This document shows, piece after piece, positions 24,501 to 36,407 of a stretch of 64,000 nucleotides of DNA (position 1 is the first letter of the stretch; each line of letters starts with the position of its first letter). Below the pieces are notes generated by a model. That model saw nothing but the letters and a program-made list of their open reading frames with translations. It was not told the origin of the DNA and made no database searches. The stretch is from contig JANJXV010000191.1 of the NCBI GenBank assembly GCA_024803745.1, forward strand, positions 1,178,001 through 1,242,000, given 5' to 3'. Source of the DNA: Megascapheus bottae. Taxonomy: Eukaryota; Chordata; Mammalia; Rodentia; Geomyidae. A program made the position numbers and the translations under genes.

Positions 24501-25401
24501 CTATAAATTTTCCTCTGAGTACTGCCTTTGTTGTGTCCCTAAGGAGTTGATATTTGTGTGCTCCTTATTGTTAAATTTCATAAACAGTTGGATATCTGTT
24601 CTGATCTCTTTGATTACCCATTGTTTTTGATTCAACAATGTGTGGTTCAGTCTCCATAAGTTACAGGGTTTTCTTTGGTGGAGATATGTGTTCAGCTCCA
24701 ATTTGATGCCTTTATGGTCTGAGAGTGTGCCTGGAATAATTTCAGTGTTTCTGAATCTGTCCAGGTTTGCTTTATGGCCTAAGATGTGGTCTATTTTGGA
24801 AAATGTTCCATGTGCTGCTGAGAAAAACGTATATTGTGGTGTTAGTGGGTGGAATATTCTGCAGATGTTTGTTAGATCTAGTTGGTCTATATAGTTGTTC
24901 AGTTCTAAGGTTTCTCTTTTGAGTTTTTGCCTTGATGATCTGTCCATAGGTGAGAGTGGTGTGTTAAACTCACCAACAATCACTGTGTTTCGATCTATGT
25001 ATGGTTTCAGTGTAAGTAAAGTTTGCTTGATGAAGTTTGGAGCTCCGGGATTGGGTGTGTAAATATTTAGGATTGTTATGTCTTCCTGGAGGAAAGATCC
25101 CTTTAGTAGTATGTTGTAACCTTCTTTGTCTTTTCTTACTAATTTTAGTTTGAAGTCTATTGTATCTGATATGAGGATGGCAACTCTAGCCTGTTTATGG
25201 GGGCAGTTAGTTTGATAGAGTTTATTCCAACCTCTCACTTTCAAAAGATGATTGTTTTTCGGTAAGATGTGTCTCTCGAAGTCAGCAGAACGATGGCTCT
25301 TGCTTTTTGATCCAACTAGACAACCTATGCCGTTTAATTGGAGAGTTAAGTCCATTGATATTGAGAGTTAGGATTGAGAGATATTTATTAGTTCCTACCA
25401 T
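21561..25401 (-). pseudogene. L1 copy 4 ORF2 remnant, broken
   Basis: The C-terminal part carries a TAG in place of Lys before IWNQPRC (about 21,772) and a changed tail (gtgggaaaacac at about 21,579). A 276-codon frame (21,774-22,604) holds the Cys cluster. RT is open from 23,623 down to 22,661 with FADDMILYL, then breaks (ttttgaaattatacc at 22,751 lacks bases). The linker frame is at 23,881-24,312 and the endonuclease at 24,501-25,355 with the common TGA and frameshift. Private Gln in FLQEDITI. Confidence 0.92.
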
Positions 25402-25449
25402 TTTTAAAAGCTTTTAGTAAGGCCTGTGTCTTGACAGTTCTTGTGGTCC

Positions 25450-26633
25450 TTAGATGGTATGCTGTTTAGGTGCCTTTTCTTTCCCTATATTGCATTTATT
25501 TTGGTTTTCTATGTATAGAGCATCTTTGAGAATTCTCTGTAGTGTTGGTTTTGTTTCGACGTATTGTTGCAGCTTTTCCCTGGAATGGAATGTTTTTATT
25601 TTTCCCTCAGTTATGAATGAGAGCTTAGCTGGCTACAGTATTCTTGGTTGGTAGTTATTTGATATAAGGGCATGACATATATGCTTCCAGTCACTTCGTG
25701 CTTGCATGGTCTCTGCTGAGAAATCTGGGGTTATTCTGATTGGTTTGCCTTTGTAGGTTACTGATCCCTTTTCCCTGGCTGCCTTTAGGATCTTTCCTTT
25801 CGTTTCTATTGATCCAGTTCGGATCACAATGTGGCGGTGGGATGTTCTTTTCTGGTCAGGTCTGTTTGGGGTTCTAAAAGCTTCTCGTATCTGGATGGGC
25901 CTGCCCTTCTGGATATTTGGGAAATTCTCTGAGATGATTCCCTGAAGTATATTTCCAATACCATTGACCTCCTTCTCCACGCCCTCCTCAATACCAACTA
26001 GCCTTAAATTAGGCTTCCTAATTGTATCTTGGACCTCCTGAAGCGCTCTCTCATATTTCCTAGATTTGGATTGACTCATTTTCTGTTCTTTATAATACCT
26101 AAATTATCTTCAGCCACGGAAATTCTCTCCTCTGCAATGTCTAACCTGCTATCAAAGCTATCTACTTTATTTTTCATCTCCCTTGCTTCTAATTGCTCAC
26201 TTTTGATGCCTTGCATCCCTTGTTTTAGATCATGTATGGATTTCTTTATCTCCTTGATTTCCTTTTGAGTGGTTAGCTCAGTAGCTTTATTTTCTTTGGA
26301 CATTTGCTGGAGTTTGGTCACGTTTTTATTTGTGGATTCTTTGAATTCATCCATCTTTCTTTGAAAAACCTTTATTATGGCCTCCTTTATGGCTTCTTCT
26401 TTTTCACTTATCACCTTGTTTTTGCTTTCCTCTTGTTCAGGTATGGCTTCCTCCATTATCTCTTTCTTTATATTTTCACATTTTTCATTAATGATGTTTA
26501 TCAATTGCATTTGTGTAGCAATTGGAAGACTCTCCTCTTAGTTTGCCAGTGACTGTTCCATTGTCTGTTTACATTGGGTGGGGGATGTTGTTTCTTGATT
26601 TGACATTTTTCTTGAGTTTCTTGTTCTGCCCAT
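25450..26633 (-). pseudogene. L1 copy 4 ORF1 remnant, broken
   Basis: The first ATG is intact (26,631-26,633), but a private TAA (Leu codon in LANLEES, about 26,539) truncates it early. The frame resumes at MQLINIINEK (26,510) to GIIKNRK (4-nt deletion). The downstream frame MSQSKSRKYERALQ runs 148 codons to the common TAG at 25,633. Confidence 0.9.
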
Positions 26634-27294
26634 TTGAAAATGGGAGCAAGATTACTACTAAATACGATTATAGTTTTTCAGATATAACCAACCTAGACCT
26701 CTGTAGCTGGCAGACACTAGATGTTCACAAGTTTTGATTGGTATTATCACTCTTTCTTTTTGTGCACTTACAGACCAGCCTAATACAACCACTGATAAGC
26801 GATTTATACCCAAAACAATAAGCCTCTCAATCCAATCTCTATTGTCTTTAAGTCCCTCTGAGCCTAGAGAATAATTAACCACCTACATATACAATATTGC
26901 TCAACAGCCATCAAGTGTCGATCCGTGCAGTATAAGGGTTGAAAGACGAGCAGAGGTCCAGAGATAGAAAAAAAGAAAGAGAGAGGACAGGGGAGGTGCA
27001 AGAGGATTAACGTAGGAGTGTAAGAATATTGTAGTAATGAAGAAAAGTTATAGCATAAGGATAACTGACATAAGTTGGTAAGTAGGTAGCATATTTGAGT
27101 ACAAAGTTTGGAAAGTATTAGAATAAAACTTATGTGTTGCTGCACGACTAGCTCTTAGCCCAACCAGTGGCCTCACAGTGGACCATGGGATGGATCTATT
27201 TTTCTTGTCTACGTTGAGGGAAAGGGGTATTTCACAAGATGCAGAAGCGAAGATTTCAGAAGCAAATGCTGTGAGTGAATTAGCTCGTAAAAAG

Positions 27295-27508
27295 CATTTT
27301 TATTTTCTTTTACCTTTCTGCCAGTCTTGGGGCTTGAATTCAGGGCCTGAGCACTGTCCTCGGGTTTTCTCAAGTCTAGCCCTCTGCCACTTGAGCCACA
27401 GTGCCACATCTAGATTTTCTATCTATGTGGTACTGAGCAATCAAACCCAGATCTTCATGGATGCTAGGCAAGCACTCTACCACTATGCCAAACTCTCAAC
27501 CCTGACAT
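27295..27508 (-). mobile_element. SINE A in spacer 4
   Basis: Same insertion as in the other spacers; tail reads ttttacctttctg. Confidence 0.85.
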
Positions 27509-27739
27509 AGTAATTATAAAGTCATCATCATCATCATCATATCCAAATATTCTTTCTCCTACAAAGAATGAACACTTAACTGTGTCTAATGCTTTTTTTT
27601 AGTTTCACTAATTCTTCTGTGTTTTTCCCTCTTGCATTTTTTACACATGACAGCAAAGCTAATCATCAGGAAAAAATTGATTAGGATACAGAAACCTAAT
27701 ACTATCCTAGTAGATTGACGTCAAAAATATGTGCAAGAT

Positions 27740-27937
27740 GCCCTGTGTGTTTGACCTAGTGGGAGAGTCCTTGGCTACCAAGCAGTAAGCCTCAGGTTTG
27801 ATTCCTCATTACCACATACATAGAAAACGCTGCAAGTGTTGCTGTGGCTCGGTGGGACAGCTAAAGCCTAAAGAAAGCCCAAGAACAATGTTCACACTCT
27901 GAGGTCAAGTCCCAAGACTAGCAAAAACAAAAAAAAT
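27740..27937 (+). mobile_element. SINE B in spacer 4
   Basis: Same insertion as in the other spacers; private gcaagtgttgctgtgg. Confidence 0.85.
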
Positions 27938-28318
27938 TCGACAAGGGGCAAAATGCAGGCAGAGAAGGCACTGTGAAGCAAATGTTTTGTAAGGATGAGG
28001 GCAATATTGACCCTTAAGTTTGGATCTTACCTAAGAAAGGCTCCTTGAGCCTGAGACCAGACTGGTAGTTGGGCCTAGTGGAAGACATTGGGATTGGACA
28101 AATAAGGTGTGCTGTATACTACATCCACATGTATATTATGAGACTGGAGGAGAGATTCAGCCTCCAGTATGTCTTTGGTGAGGTCTTTTGTGAGCAAGTA
28201 TCTTTGGTCATTGGGCCCTGAAAGGTGACCCTGCCTCCCTCACAATGGAACAGAATATGAAACCCTGGTAACCAAGCCACTGTAACTAACAACCAGCTCA
28301 AGCCAGCTCACTTGGCCT

Positions 28319-28505
28319 TTGGCTCAGGAGGAAGAAAGATGTTGCTGTGCTGTTGCCAAAGGTCAGGAAACTCGAGTCTCAGGCATGGAAGTTGTGGATG
28401 TCTTACTCGAAGATGTACATGCTAGATCATTGCCAAGCCACAAATCCAGTATAACAGAACTTTCTCTAAGAAGAAGGCCAGGAAAATCCAGGGCAACCAG
28501 ATGAG
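28319..28505 (+). pseudogene. Spacer 4 copy of the candidate exon, broken
   Basis: Frame as in the other spacers, but the Val codon before AQEEER is changed (cttggcctttggctcagg). Confidence 0.4.
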
Positions 28506-28982
28506 GTAAATTTCTAAGAACAAATGTATTTGACCCCATCATCCTCCCCACACACTACAACATTCTGTTTTTTTTTCATTTTTTTATTTTAATTAGTAAA
28601 AGGGTTAGATGATATTTGCCAGATAGAAGGTGCATTAATTCACATACATTGATACCCTTTCACATGTCTTGGTACCCATTTCCCTCCAACCCCACACCCC
28701 TCACCCGTCTTGGTTTTCCCCCCATCCCTATCAAATTTCAAATATCCAAATACAAATAAATTCAATATATCAGATAACAAAGTGAGATACTACACCAATA
28801 TGGGATAACCAAGGGACAGCAAGCGAGATGAGAGACAACATAGTACATTAAGGACAACAATCATTCATTATGTGGCTTTTGTGTCAATATCCTGGAGGTC
28901 CTTTCAATTAGCTTCACATTATATGGTCTTATATATGGCCTTTTGCTCTATTGACAATCTCTGCTAGTAGAGCCCAAGGTTT

Positions 28983-31900
28983 CTACTGATTATGACGAAT
29001 GAGGGAAACCACTGAGCCTAAGTTCCTTTGAGTCTGGCTTACTTCACTTAATATGATTTGTTCTAAGTCTTTCCATTTCCTAACAAATGGGGCGATGTCA
29101 TTCTTTCTGACAGCAGCATAGAATTCCATTGTGTACAAATACCACAACTTGTTGATCCACTCATCAACTGAGGGACATCTGGGTTGGTTCCATATCTTTG
29201 CTATGGTGAATAGTGCTGCAATGAACATTGTTGTGCTAGTGGGTTTAGTATGCCCTTGTTTCTGGATTGTTGGGTAAATGCCAAGTACTGGAATTGCTGG
29301 GTCATAGGGGAGTTGTATGTTTAGCGTTTTGAGGCACTGCCGCACTGCTTTCCATAGTGGTTGAACGAGTTTGCACTCCCACCAACAGTGTAGTAGTGAT
29401 CCCTCCTGATCACATCCCCTCCAGCATCTGTTGTCATTCGTTTTCCTGATCCTGGCCATTCTAACTGGAGTTAGGTGGAATCTTAGACTTGTTTTGATTT
29501 GCATTTCTTTTATGACCAGAGATGTTGAGCATTTCTTCATGTGTCTATACGCCATTTTTGTTTCTTCTTCAGAGTAGACTCTCTTTAATTCTTTGGCCCA
29601 TTTTCTAATGGGATGGGTGTTACTTTGGAGGTTAGTTTTGGAGTGATTCAATTTTTTGAGTTGTTGATATATTTTAGATATGAGGCCTTGTTCCGTTGTT
29701 TGGGTGGTGAAGATCTTCTCCCACTCTGTAGGCTTCCTGATTACTTTACTAGCTATATCCGTTGCCATACAAAAGCTCTGCAGATTAATGCAGTCCCACT
29801 TATCCAGCCTTTCTCTGATTTGTTGTGATTCTTGGTCCTTATTAAGAAAGTTTCGACCTGTACCAAGGAGGCCTAGTGTATCTCCTATTCCTTCCTGTAA
29901 ACTTTTCAGTGTGTCAGCGTTTACCTCCACGTCTTTGATCCATTTGGAGTTAATTCTAGTGCAAGGGGACAAAGAAGGATCCAACTTTAGTTTTCTGCAG
30001 GTGTTTAACCAGTTCTGCCAGCACAACTTGTTGAAGAGGCTATCTTTCTTCCATTCTATTTTTTTGGCTCCCTGGTCAAAGATTAGGTGGCCATAGGTCT
30101 GTGGTTTAATATCTGGGTCCGCAGTTCTACTCCATTGGACTTCAGGCCTGTTCTTGTGCCAGTACCAAGCTGTTTTGAGAATTATAGCTCTGTAATAGAG
30201 CCTTAAGTTTGGAATTGAAATTCCTCCAGCGCTGTTCTTTCTGCTAAGAAGTGTTTTTGCTATACGGGGTCTTTTATTATTCCATATGAAATTTTGAATT
30301 GCCTCTTCTATGTCTTTAAAGAATGACATTGGGATGTTGATGGGTATTACATTGAATTTGTAGATAGCCCTTGGCAAGATTGTCATTTTCACAATGTTGA
30401 TTCTTCCAATCCAGGAGCATGGGAGGTATTTCCATTTCCTTAGTTCTGCTTTAATTTCCTTTTTTAGGGTTTTAAAGTTTTCATCTAAACGGTCCTTTAC
30501 ATTCTTAGTTAAGCTAATTGCTAGGTACTTTATTTTCTTTGAGGCTATTGTGAAAGGATTTTCTTTCCTGATTATTGCCTCGTTCCTCTCAGTGTTGGCG
30601 TAAAGTAAGGCAGTTGATTTGTGAGGGTTGATTTTATGGCCTGCTACCCTTCCAAAGCTTTGAATCAGCTCAAGGAGCTTGGGAGTAGAGTCTATAGGAT
30701 TCTTTAAATACAGAATCATGTCATCTGCAAAGAGGGATAGTTTTATTTCCTCTTTCCCTACTTGGATCCCCTTTATGCTTGCTTCTTGCCTTATTGCACT
30801 GCCTAGGAATTCTAGTACTATGTTAAAAAGGAGTGGAGAGAGTGGGCATCCTTATCTCATTCCTGATTTTAGAGGGAATGGCTTTAGATTTTCACCATTA
30901 AGCATAATACTAGCAGTGGGTTTCTCATACACAGCCTTTATTACATTGAGAAATGTTCCATGGATTCCTAGTTTCTCCACATCTTTTAACATAAAGGGGT
31001 TTTGGATCTTGTCAAATGCCTTTTCCGCATCTATTGAGACAATCATGTGATTTTATCCCTGCTCCTGTTGATGTGTTGAATTATATTAATTGATTTGTGT
31101 ATGTTGAACCAGCTTTGCCTCCCTGTGATGAATCCAGTTTGATCATAGTGTATATTCATAGTGTATATTTTTTTTGATGAGTTGTTGTAGACGGTTGGCC
31201 AGTATTTTGTTGAGAAGTTTTGCATCGAGGTTCATCAAAGAAATGGGTCTATAGATCTCTTTCTTTGATGAATCTCTGTCTGGTTTGGGGATGAGGGATA
31301 TGCTGGCTTCACAGAATCAGTTTAGTAAAGAACCTTCATTTTCAATTTCGTTGAAGAGCTTGAGGAGTATTGGTGTGAGCTCTGCTTTGAAGACCTTATA
31401 GAATTCAGCTGTGAATCCATCTGGCCCTGGGCTCTTTTTAAGTGGAAGTTGTCTAATTTCCATTTCTATTTCAGAGCTTGAAATAGGCCTGTTGAGTTGG
31501 GTTAGCTCTTCTTGGTTCAGTGTGTGTATGTTAATATTGTCTAGGAATTCATCCATTTCTTCTAGATTCTCAAATTTGTTGGCGTAAAGGTTTGAGAAGT
31601 ATTCCCTCATGATATTCTGGATCTTGGTAATTTCTGTCGTGATATTACCATTTTCATCTGCGATTTTGTTTATTTCGATATGCTCTCTTCTTTTTTTGGT
31701 AAGATTTGCTAAGGGCTTGTCAAGTTTGTTAATTCTTTCAAGAACCAATTCCTTGTTTTGTTGATTCTTTCTATAGTTTTTTTTATTCCAAATCATTTAA
31801 TTCTGCTTTGATTTTAATAATTTGCTTTCCCCTAATGGGTTTAGGGTTGGTTTGTTGCTCTTTTTCCAGGAGGTTAAGGTGAGACATTAACTAGTTGGTT

Positions 31901-32838
31901 TGCCATTTTTCCAACTTGCTGTTGTAGGCACTCAGCGCTATAAATTTTCCTGTGAGTACTGCCTTTGTTGTGTCCCTAAGCAGTTGATATTTGTGTGATC
32001 CTTATTGTTAAATTTCATAAACAGTTGGATATCTGTTCTGATCTCTTCGATTACCCATTGTTTTTGATTCAACAATGTGTGGTTCAGTCTCCAGGAGTTA
32101 CAGGGTTTTCTTTGGTGGAGATGTGTGTTCAGCTCCAATTTGATGCCTTTATGGTCTGAGAGTGTGCATGGAATAATTTCAGTGTTTCTGAATCTGTCCA
32201 GGTTTGCTTTATGGCCTAAGATGTGGTCTATTTTGGAAAATGTTCCATGTGCTGCTGAGAAAAACGTATATTGTGGTGTTAGTGGGTGGAATATTCTGCA
32301 GATGTCTGTTAGATCTAGTTGGTCTATATAGTTGTTCAGTTCTAAGGTTTCTCTGTTGAGTTTTTGCCTTGTTGATCTGTCCATAGGTGAGAGTGGTGTG
32401 TTAAACTCACCAACAATCACTGTATTTCGATCTATGTATGGTTTCAGTGTAAGTAAAGTTTGCTTGATGAAGTTTGGAGCTCCGGGATTGGGTGTGTAAA
32501 TATTTAGGATTGTTATGTCTTCCGGGAGGAAAGATCCCTTTAGTAGTATGTAGTAACCTTCTTTGTGTTTTCTTACTAATTTTAGTTTGAAGTCTATTGT
32601 ATCTGATATGAGGATGGCAACTCTAGCCTGTTTATGGGGGCAGTTAGCTTGATAGAGTTTATTCCAACCTCTCACTTTCAAAAGATGATTGTTTTGGGGT
32701 AAGATGTGTCTCTTGAAGTCAGCAGAACGATGGCTCTTGCTTTTTGATCCAACTAGACAACCTATGCCGTTTAATTGGAGAGTTAAGTCCATTGATATTG
32801 AGAGTTAGGATTGAGAGATATTTATTAGTTCCTACCAT
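28983..32838 (-). pseudogene. L1 copy 5 ORF2 remnant, broken
   Basis: A 578-codon frame (28,983-30,719) covers the second half of RT from MILYLK to the C-terminus, including the Cys cluster (CWRGCDQ here). The RT front half is cut by a private Gln-to-TAA in the RQGCPLSP motif (about 30,851). The 13-bp duplication adds a frameshift in the preceding segment. Linker 31,317-31,796 and endonuclease 31,938-32,792 carry the common lesions. Confidence 0.92.
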
Positions 32839-32886
32839 TTTTAAAAGCTTTTAGTAGGGCCTGTGTCTTGACAGTTCTTGTGGTCC

Positions 32887-34064
32887 TTAGATGGTATGCT
32901 GTTTAGGTGCCATTTCTTTCCCTATATTGCATTTATTTTGGTTTTCTATGTATAGAGCATCTTTGAGAATTCTCTGTAGTGTTGGTTTTGTTTCGACATA
33001 TTGTTGCAGCTTTTCCCTGGAATGGAATGTTTTTATTTTTCCCTCAGTTATGAATGAGAGCTTAGCTGGCTACAGTATTCTTGGTTGGTAGTTATTTGAT
33101 ATAAGGGCATGACATATATGCTTCCAGTCACTTCGTGCTTCCATGGTCTCTGCTGAGAAATCTGGGGTTATTCTGATTGGTTTGCCTTTGTAGGTTACTG
33201 ATCCCTTTTCGCTGGCTGCCTGTAGGATCTTTCCTTTCGTTTCTATTGCTCCAGTTCGGATCACAATGTGGCGGTGGGATGTTCTTTTCTGGTCAGGTCT
33301 GTTTGGGGTTCTAAAAGCTTCTCGTATCTGGATGGGCCTGCCCTTCTGGATATTTGGGAAATTCTCTGAGATGATTCCCTGAAGTATATTTCCAATACCA
33401 TTGACCTCTTTCTCCACGCCCTCCTCAATACCAACTACCCTTAAATTAGGCTTCCTAATTGTATCTTGGACCTCAAGCGCTCTCTCATATTTCCTAGATT
33501 TGGATTGACTCATTTTCTGTTCTTTATAATACCTAAATTATCTTCAGCCACGGAAATTCTCTCCTCTGCAATGTCTAACCTTCTATCAAAGCTATCTACT
33601 TTATTTTTCATCTCCCTTGCTTCTAATTGCTCACTTTTGATGCCTTGCATCCCTTGTTTTAGATCATGTATGGATTTCTTTATCTCCTTGATTTCCTTTT
33701 GAGTGGTTAGCTCAGTAGCTTTATTTTCTTTGGACATTTGCTGGAGTTTGGTCACGTTTTTATTTGTGGATTCTTTGAATTCATCCATCTTTCTTTGAAA
33801 AACCTTTATTATGGCCTCCTTTATGGCTTCTTTTTCACTTATCACCTTGTTTTTGCTTTCCTCTTGTTCAGGTATGGCTTCCTCCATTATCTCTTTCTTT
33901 ATATTTTCACATTTTTCATTAATGATGTTTATCAATTGCATTTGTGTAGCAATTGGAAGACTCTCCTCTAGGTTTGCCAGTGACTGTTCCATTGTCTGTT
34001 TACATTGGGTGGGGGATGTTGTTTCTTGATTTGACATTTTTCTTGAGTTTCTTGTTCTGCCCAT
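32887..34064 (-). pseudogene. L1 copy 5 ORF1 remnant, broken
   Basis: Starts MGRTRNSRKM at 34,064. One Glu of the KEEAIKEA run is deleted in frame, and the 4-nt deletion ends the frame at 33,510. The downstream 147-codon frame has private substitutions (TMEARSDWK, RTGAIETK) and meets the common TAG at 33,070. Confidence 0.9.
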
Positions 34065-34725
34065 TTGAAAATGGGAGCAAGATTACTACTAAATACGATT
34101 ATAGTTTTTCAGATATAACCAACCTAGACCTCTGTCGCTGGCAGACACTAGATGTTCACAAGTTTTGATTGGTATTATCATTCTTTCTTTTTGTGCACTT
34201 ACAGACCAGCCTAATACAACCACTGATAAGCTATTTATACCCAAAACAATAAGCCTCTCAATCCAATCTCTATTGTCTTTAAGTCCCTCTGAGCCTAGAG
34301 AATAATTAACCACCTACATATACAATATTGCTCAACAGCCATCAAGTGTAGATCCGTGCAGTATAAGGGTTGAAAGACGAGCAGAAGTCCAGAGATAGAA
34401 AAAATGAATGAGTGAGGTCAGGGGAGGTGCAAGAGGATTAACGTAGGAGTATAAGAATATTGTAGTAATGAAGAAAAGTTATAGCATAAGGATAACTGAC
34501 ATAAGTTGGTAAGTAGGTAGCATATTTGAGTACAAATTTTGGAAAGTATTAGAATAAAACTTATGTGTTGCTGCACGACTAGCTCTTAGCCCAACCAGTG
34601 GCCTCACAGTGGACCCTGGGATGGATCTGTTTTTCTTGTCTACGTTGAGGGAAAGGGGTATTTCACAAGATGCAGAAGCGAAGATTTCAGAAGCAAATGC
34701 TGTGAGTGAATTAGCTCGTAAAAAG

Positions 34726-34939
34726 CATTTTTATTTTCTTTTATCTTTCTGCCAGTCTTGGGGCTTGAATTCAGGGCCTGAGCACTGTCCTCGGGTTTTC
34801 TCAAGTCTAGCCCTCTGCCACTTGAGCCACAGTGCCACATCTAGATTTTCTATCTATGTGGTACTGAGCAATCAAACCCAGATCTTCATGGATGCTAGGC
34901 AAGCACTCTACCACTATGCCAAACTCTCAACCCTGACAT
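34726..34939 (-). mobile_element. SINE A in spacer 5
   Basis: Same insertion as in the other spacers. Confidence 0.85.
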
Positions 34940-35167
34940 AGTAATTATAAAGTCATCATCATCATCATATCCAAATATCCTTTCTCCTACAAAGAGTGAA
35001 CACTTAACTGTGTCTAATGCTTTTTTTAAATTTCACTAATTCTTCTGTGTTTTTCCCTCTTGCATTTTTTACACATGACAGCAAAGCTAATCATCAGGAA
35101 AAAATTGATTAGGATACAGAAACCTAATAATATCCTAGTAGATTGACGTCAAAAATATGTGCAAGAT

Positions 35168-35365
35168 GCCCTGTGTGTTTGACCTAGTGGGAGAGTCCTT
35201 GGCTACCAAGCAGTAAGCCTCCGGTTTGATTCCTCATTACCACATACATAGAAAACGCTGCAAGTGGTGCTGTGGCTCGGTGGGACAGCTAAAGCCTAAA
35301 GAAAGCCCAAGAACAATGTTCACACTCTGAGGTCAAGTCCCAAGACTAGCAAAAACAAAAATAAT
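35168..35365 (+). mobile_element. SINE B in spacer 5
   Basis: Same insertion as in the other spacers. It has gcctccggtttgatt, shared with spacer 6. Confidence 0.85.
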
Positions 35366-35747
35366 TCGACAAGGGGCAAAATGCAGGCAGAGAAGGCACT
35401 GTGACGCAAAAGTTTTGTAAAGGATGAGGGCAATATTGACCCTTAAGTTTGGATCTTACCTAAGAAAGGCTCCTTGAGCCTGAGACCAGACTGGTAGTTG
35501 GGCCTAGTGGAAGACATTGGGATTGGACAAATAAGGTGTGCTGTATACTACATCCACATGTATATTGTGAGACTGGAGGAGAGATTCAGCCTCCAGTATG
35601 TCTTTGGTGAGGTCTTTTGTGAGCAAGGATCTTTGGTCATTGGGCCCTGAAAGGTGACCCTGCCTCCCTCACAATGGAACAGAATATGGAACCCTGGTAA
35701 CCAAGCCACTGTAACTAACAACCAGCTCAAGCCAGCTCACTTGGCCT

Positions 35748-35934
35748 GTGGCTCAGGAGGAAGAAAGATGTTGCTGTGCTGTTGCCAAAGGTCAGGAAAC
35801 TCGAGTCTCAGGCATGGAAGTTGTGGATGTCTTACTCGAAGATGTACATGCTAGATCATTGCCAAGCCACAAATCCAGTATAACAGAACTTTCTCTAAGA
35901 AGAAGGCCAGGAAAATCCAGGGCAACCAGATGAG
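35748..35934 (+). pseudogene. Spacer 5 copy of the candidate exon, broken
   Basis: Consensus version of the array exon frame (VAQEEERCCCAVAKGQETR), identical in translation to those in spacers 4 and 6 over most of its length. Confidence 0.4.
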
Positions 35935-36407
35935 GTAAATTTCTAAGAAGAAATGTATTTGACCCCATCATCCTCCCCACACACTACAACTTTCTTTTTT
36001 TTCATTTTTTATTGTAATTAGTAAAAGGGTTAGATGATATTTGCCAGATAGAAGGTGCATTAATTCACATACATTGATACCCTTTCACATGTCTTGGTAC
36101 CCATTTCCCTCCAACCCCACACCCCCCACCTGTCTTGGTTTTCCCCCCTTCCCTATCAAATTTCAAATATCCAAATACAAATAAATTCAATATATCAGAT
36201 AACAAAGTGAGATACTATACCAATATGGGATAACCAAGGGACAGCAAGCGAGATGAGAGACAACATAGTACATTAAGGACAACAATCATTCATTATATAG
36301 CTTTTGTGTCAATATCCTGGAGGTCCTTTCGATTAGCTTCACATTATATGGCCTTATATATGGCCTTTTGCTCTATTGACAATCTCTGCTAGTAGAGCCC
36401 AAGGTTT

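Larger units (their letters stand above)
21144..27193 (-). mobile_element. L1 copy 4
   Basis: Complete structure. The 3' UTR C-rich tract is at 21,260-21,284. It shares with copy 6 a TAG near the ORF2 C-terminus and a gtgcacaaatacc variant, and with copy 8 the changes gtagccttcctg and gttgctatac at about 22,308-22,346. The 5' UTR variants (ctgtagctggcag) group with copies 1-3. Confidence 0.95.
27194..28566 (+). repeat. Array spacer 4
   Basis: (TCA)6 at about 27,522. Private features: ggatctatttttcttg at the start, a 1-nt loss at gttttgtaaggatg (about 27,985) and caaatgtatttg near the end. L1 copy 5 poly(T) follows at 28,567. Confidence 0.9.
28567..34624 (-). mobile_element. L1 copy 5
   Basis: Complete structure. 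It carries a private 13-bp tandem duplication (catagtgtatatt twice, 31,144-31,169) inside ORF2 and a 3-nt loss in ORF1 (cctcaagcgc, about 33,473). With copy 7 it shares 5' UTR variants (gctatttatacc, aggagtataag, caaattttgg), and with copy 2 several endonuclease variants (cctgtgagtactg; RKHKEGYYI). C-rich tract at 28,682-28,706. Confidence 0.95.
34625..35993 (+). repeat. Array spacer 5
   Basis: Shortest triplet run, (TCA)5 at about 34,953. It shares gaccctgggatgg at its left junction with spacer 7 only. SINE B ends in caaaaataattc, shared with spacers 6 and 7. Confidence 0.9.
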
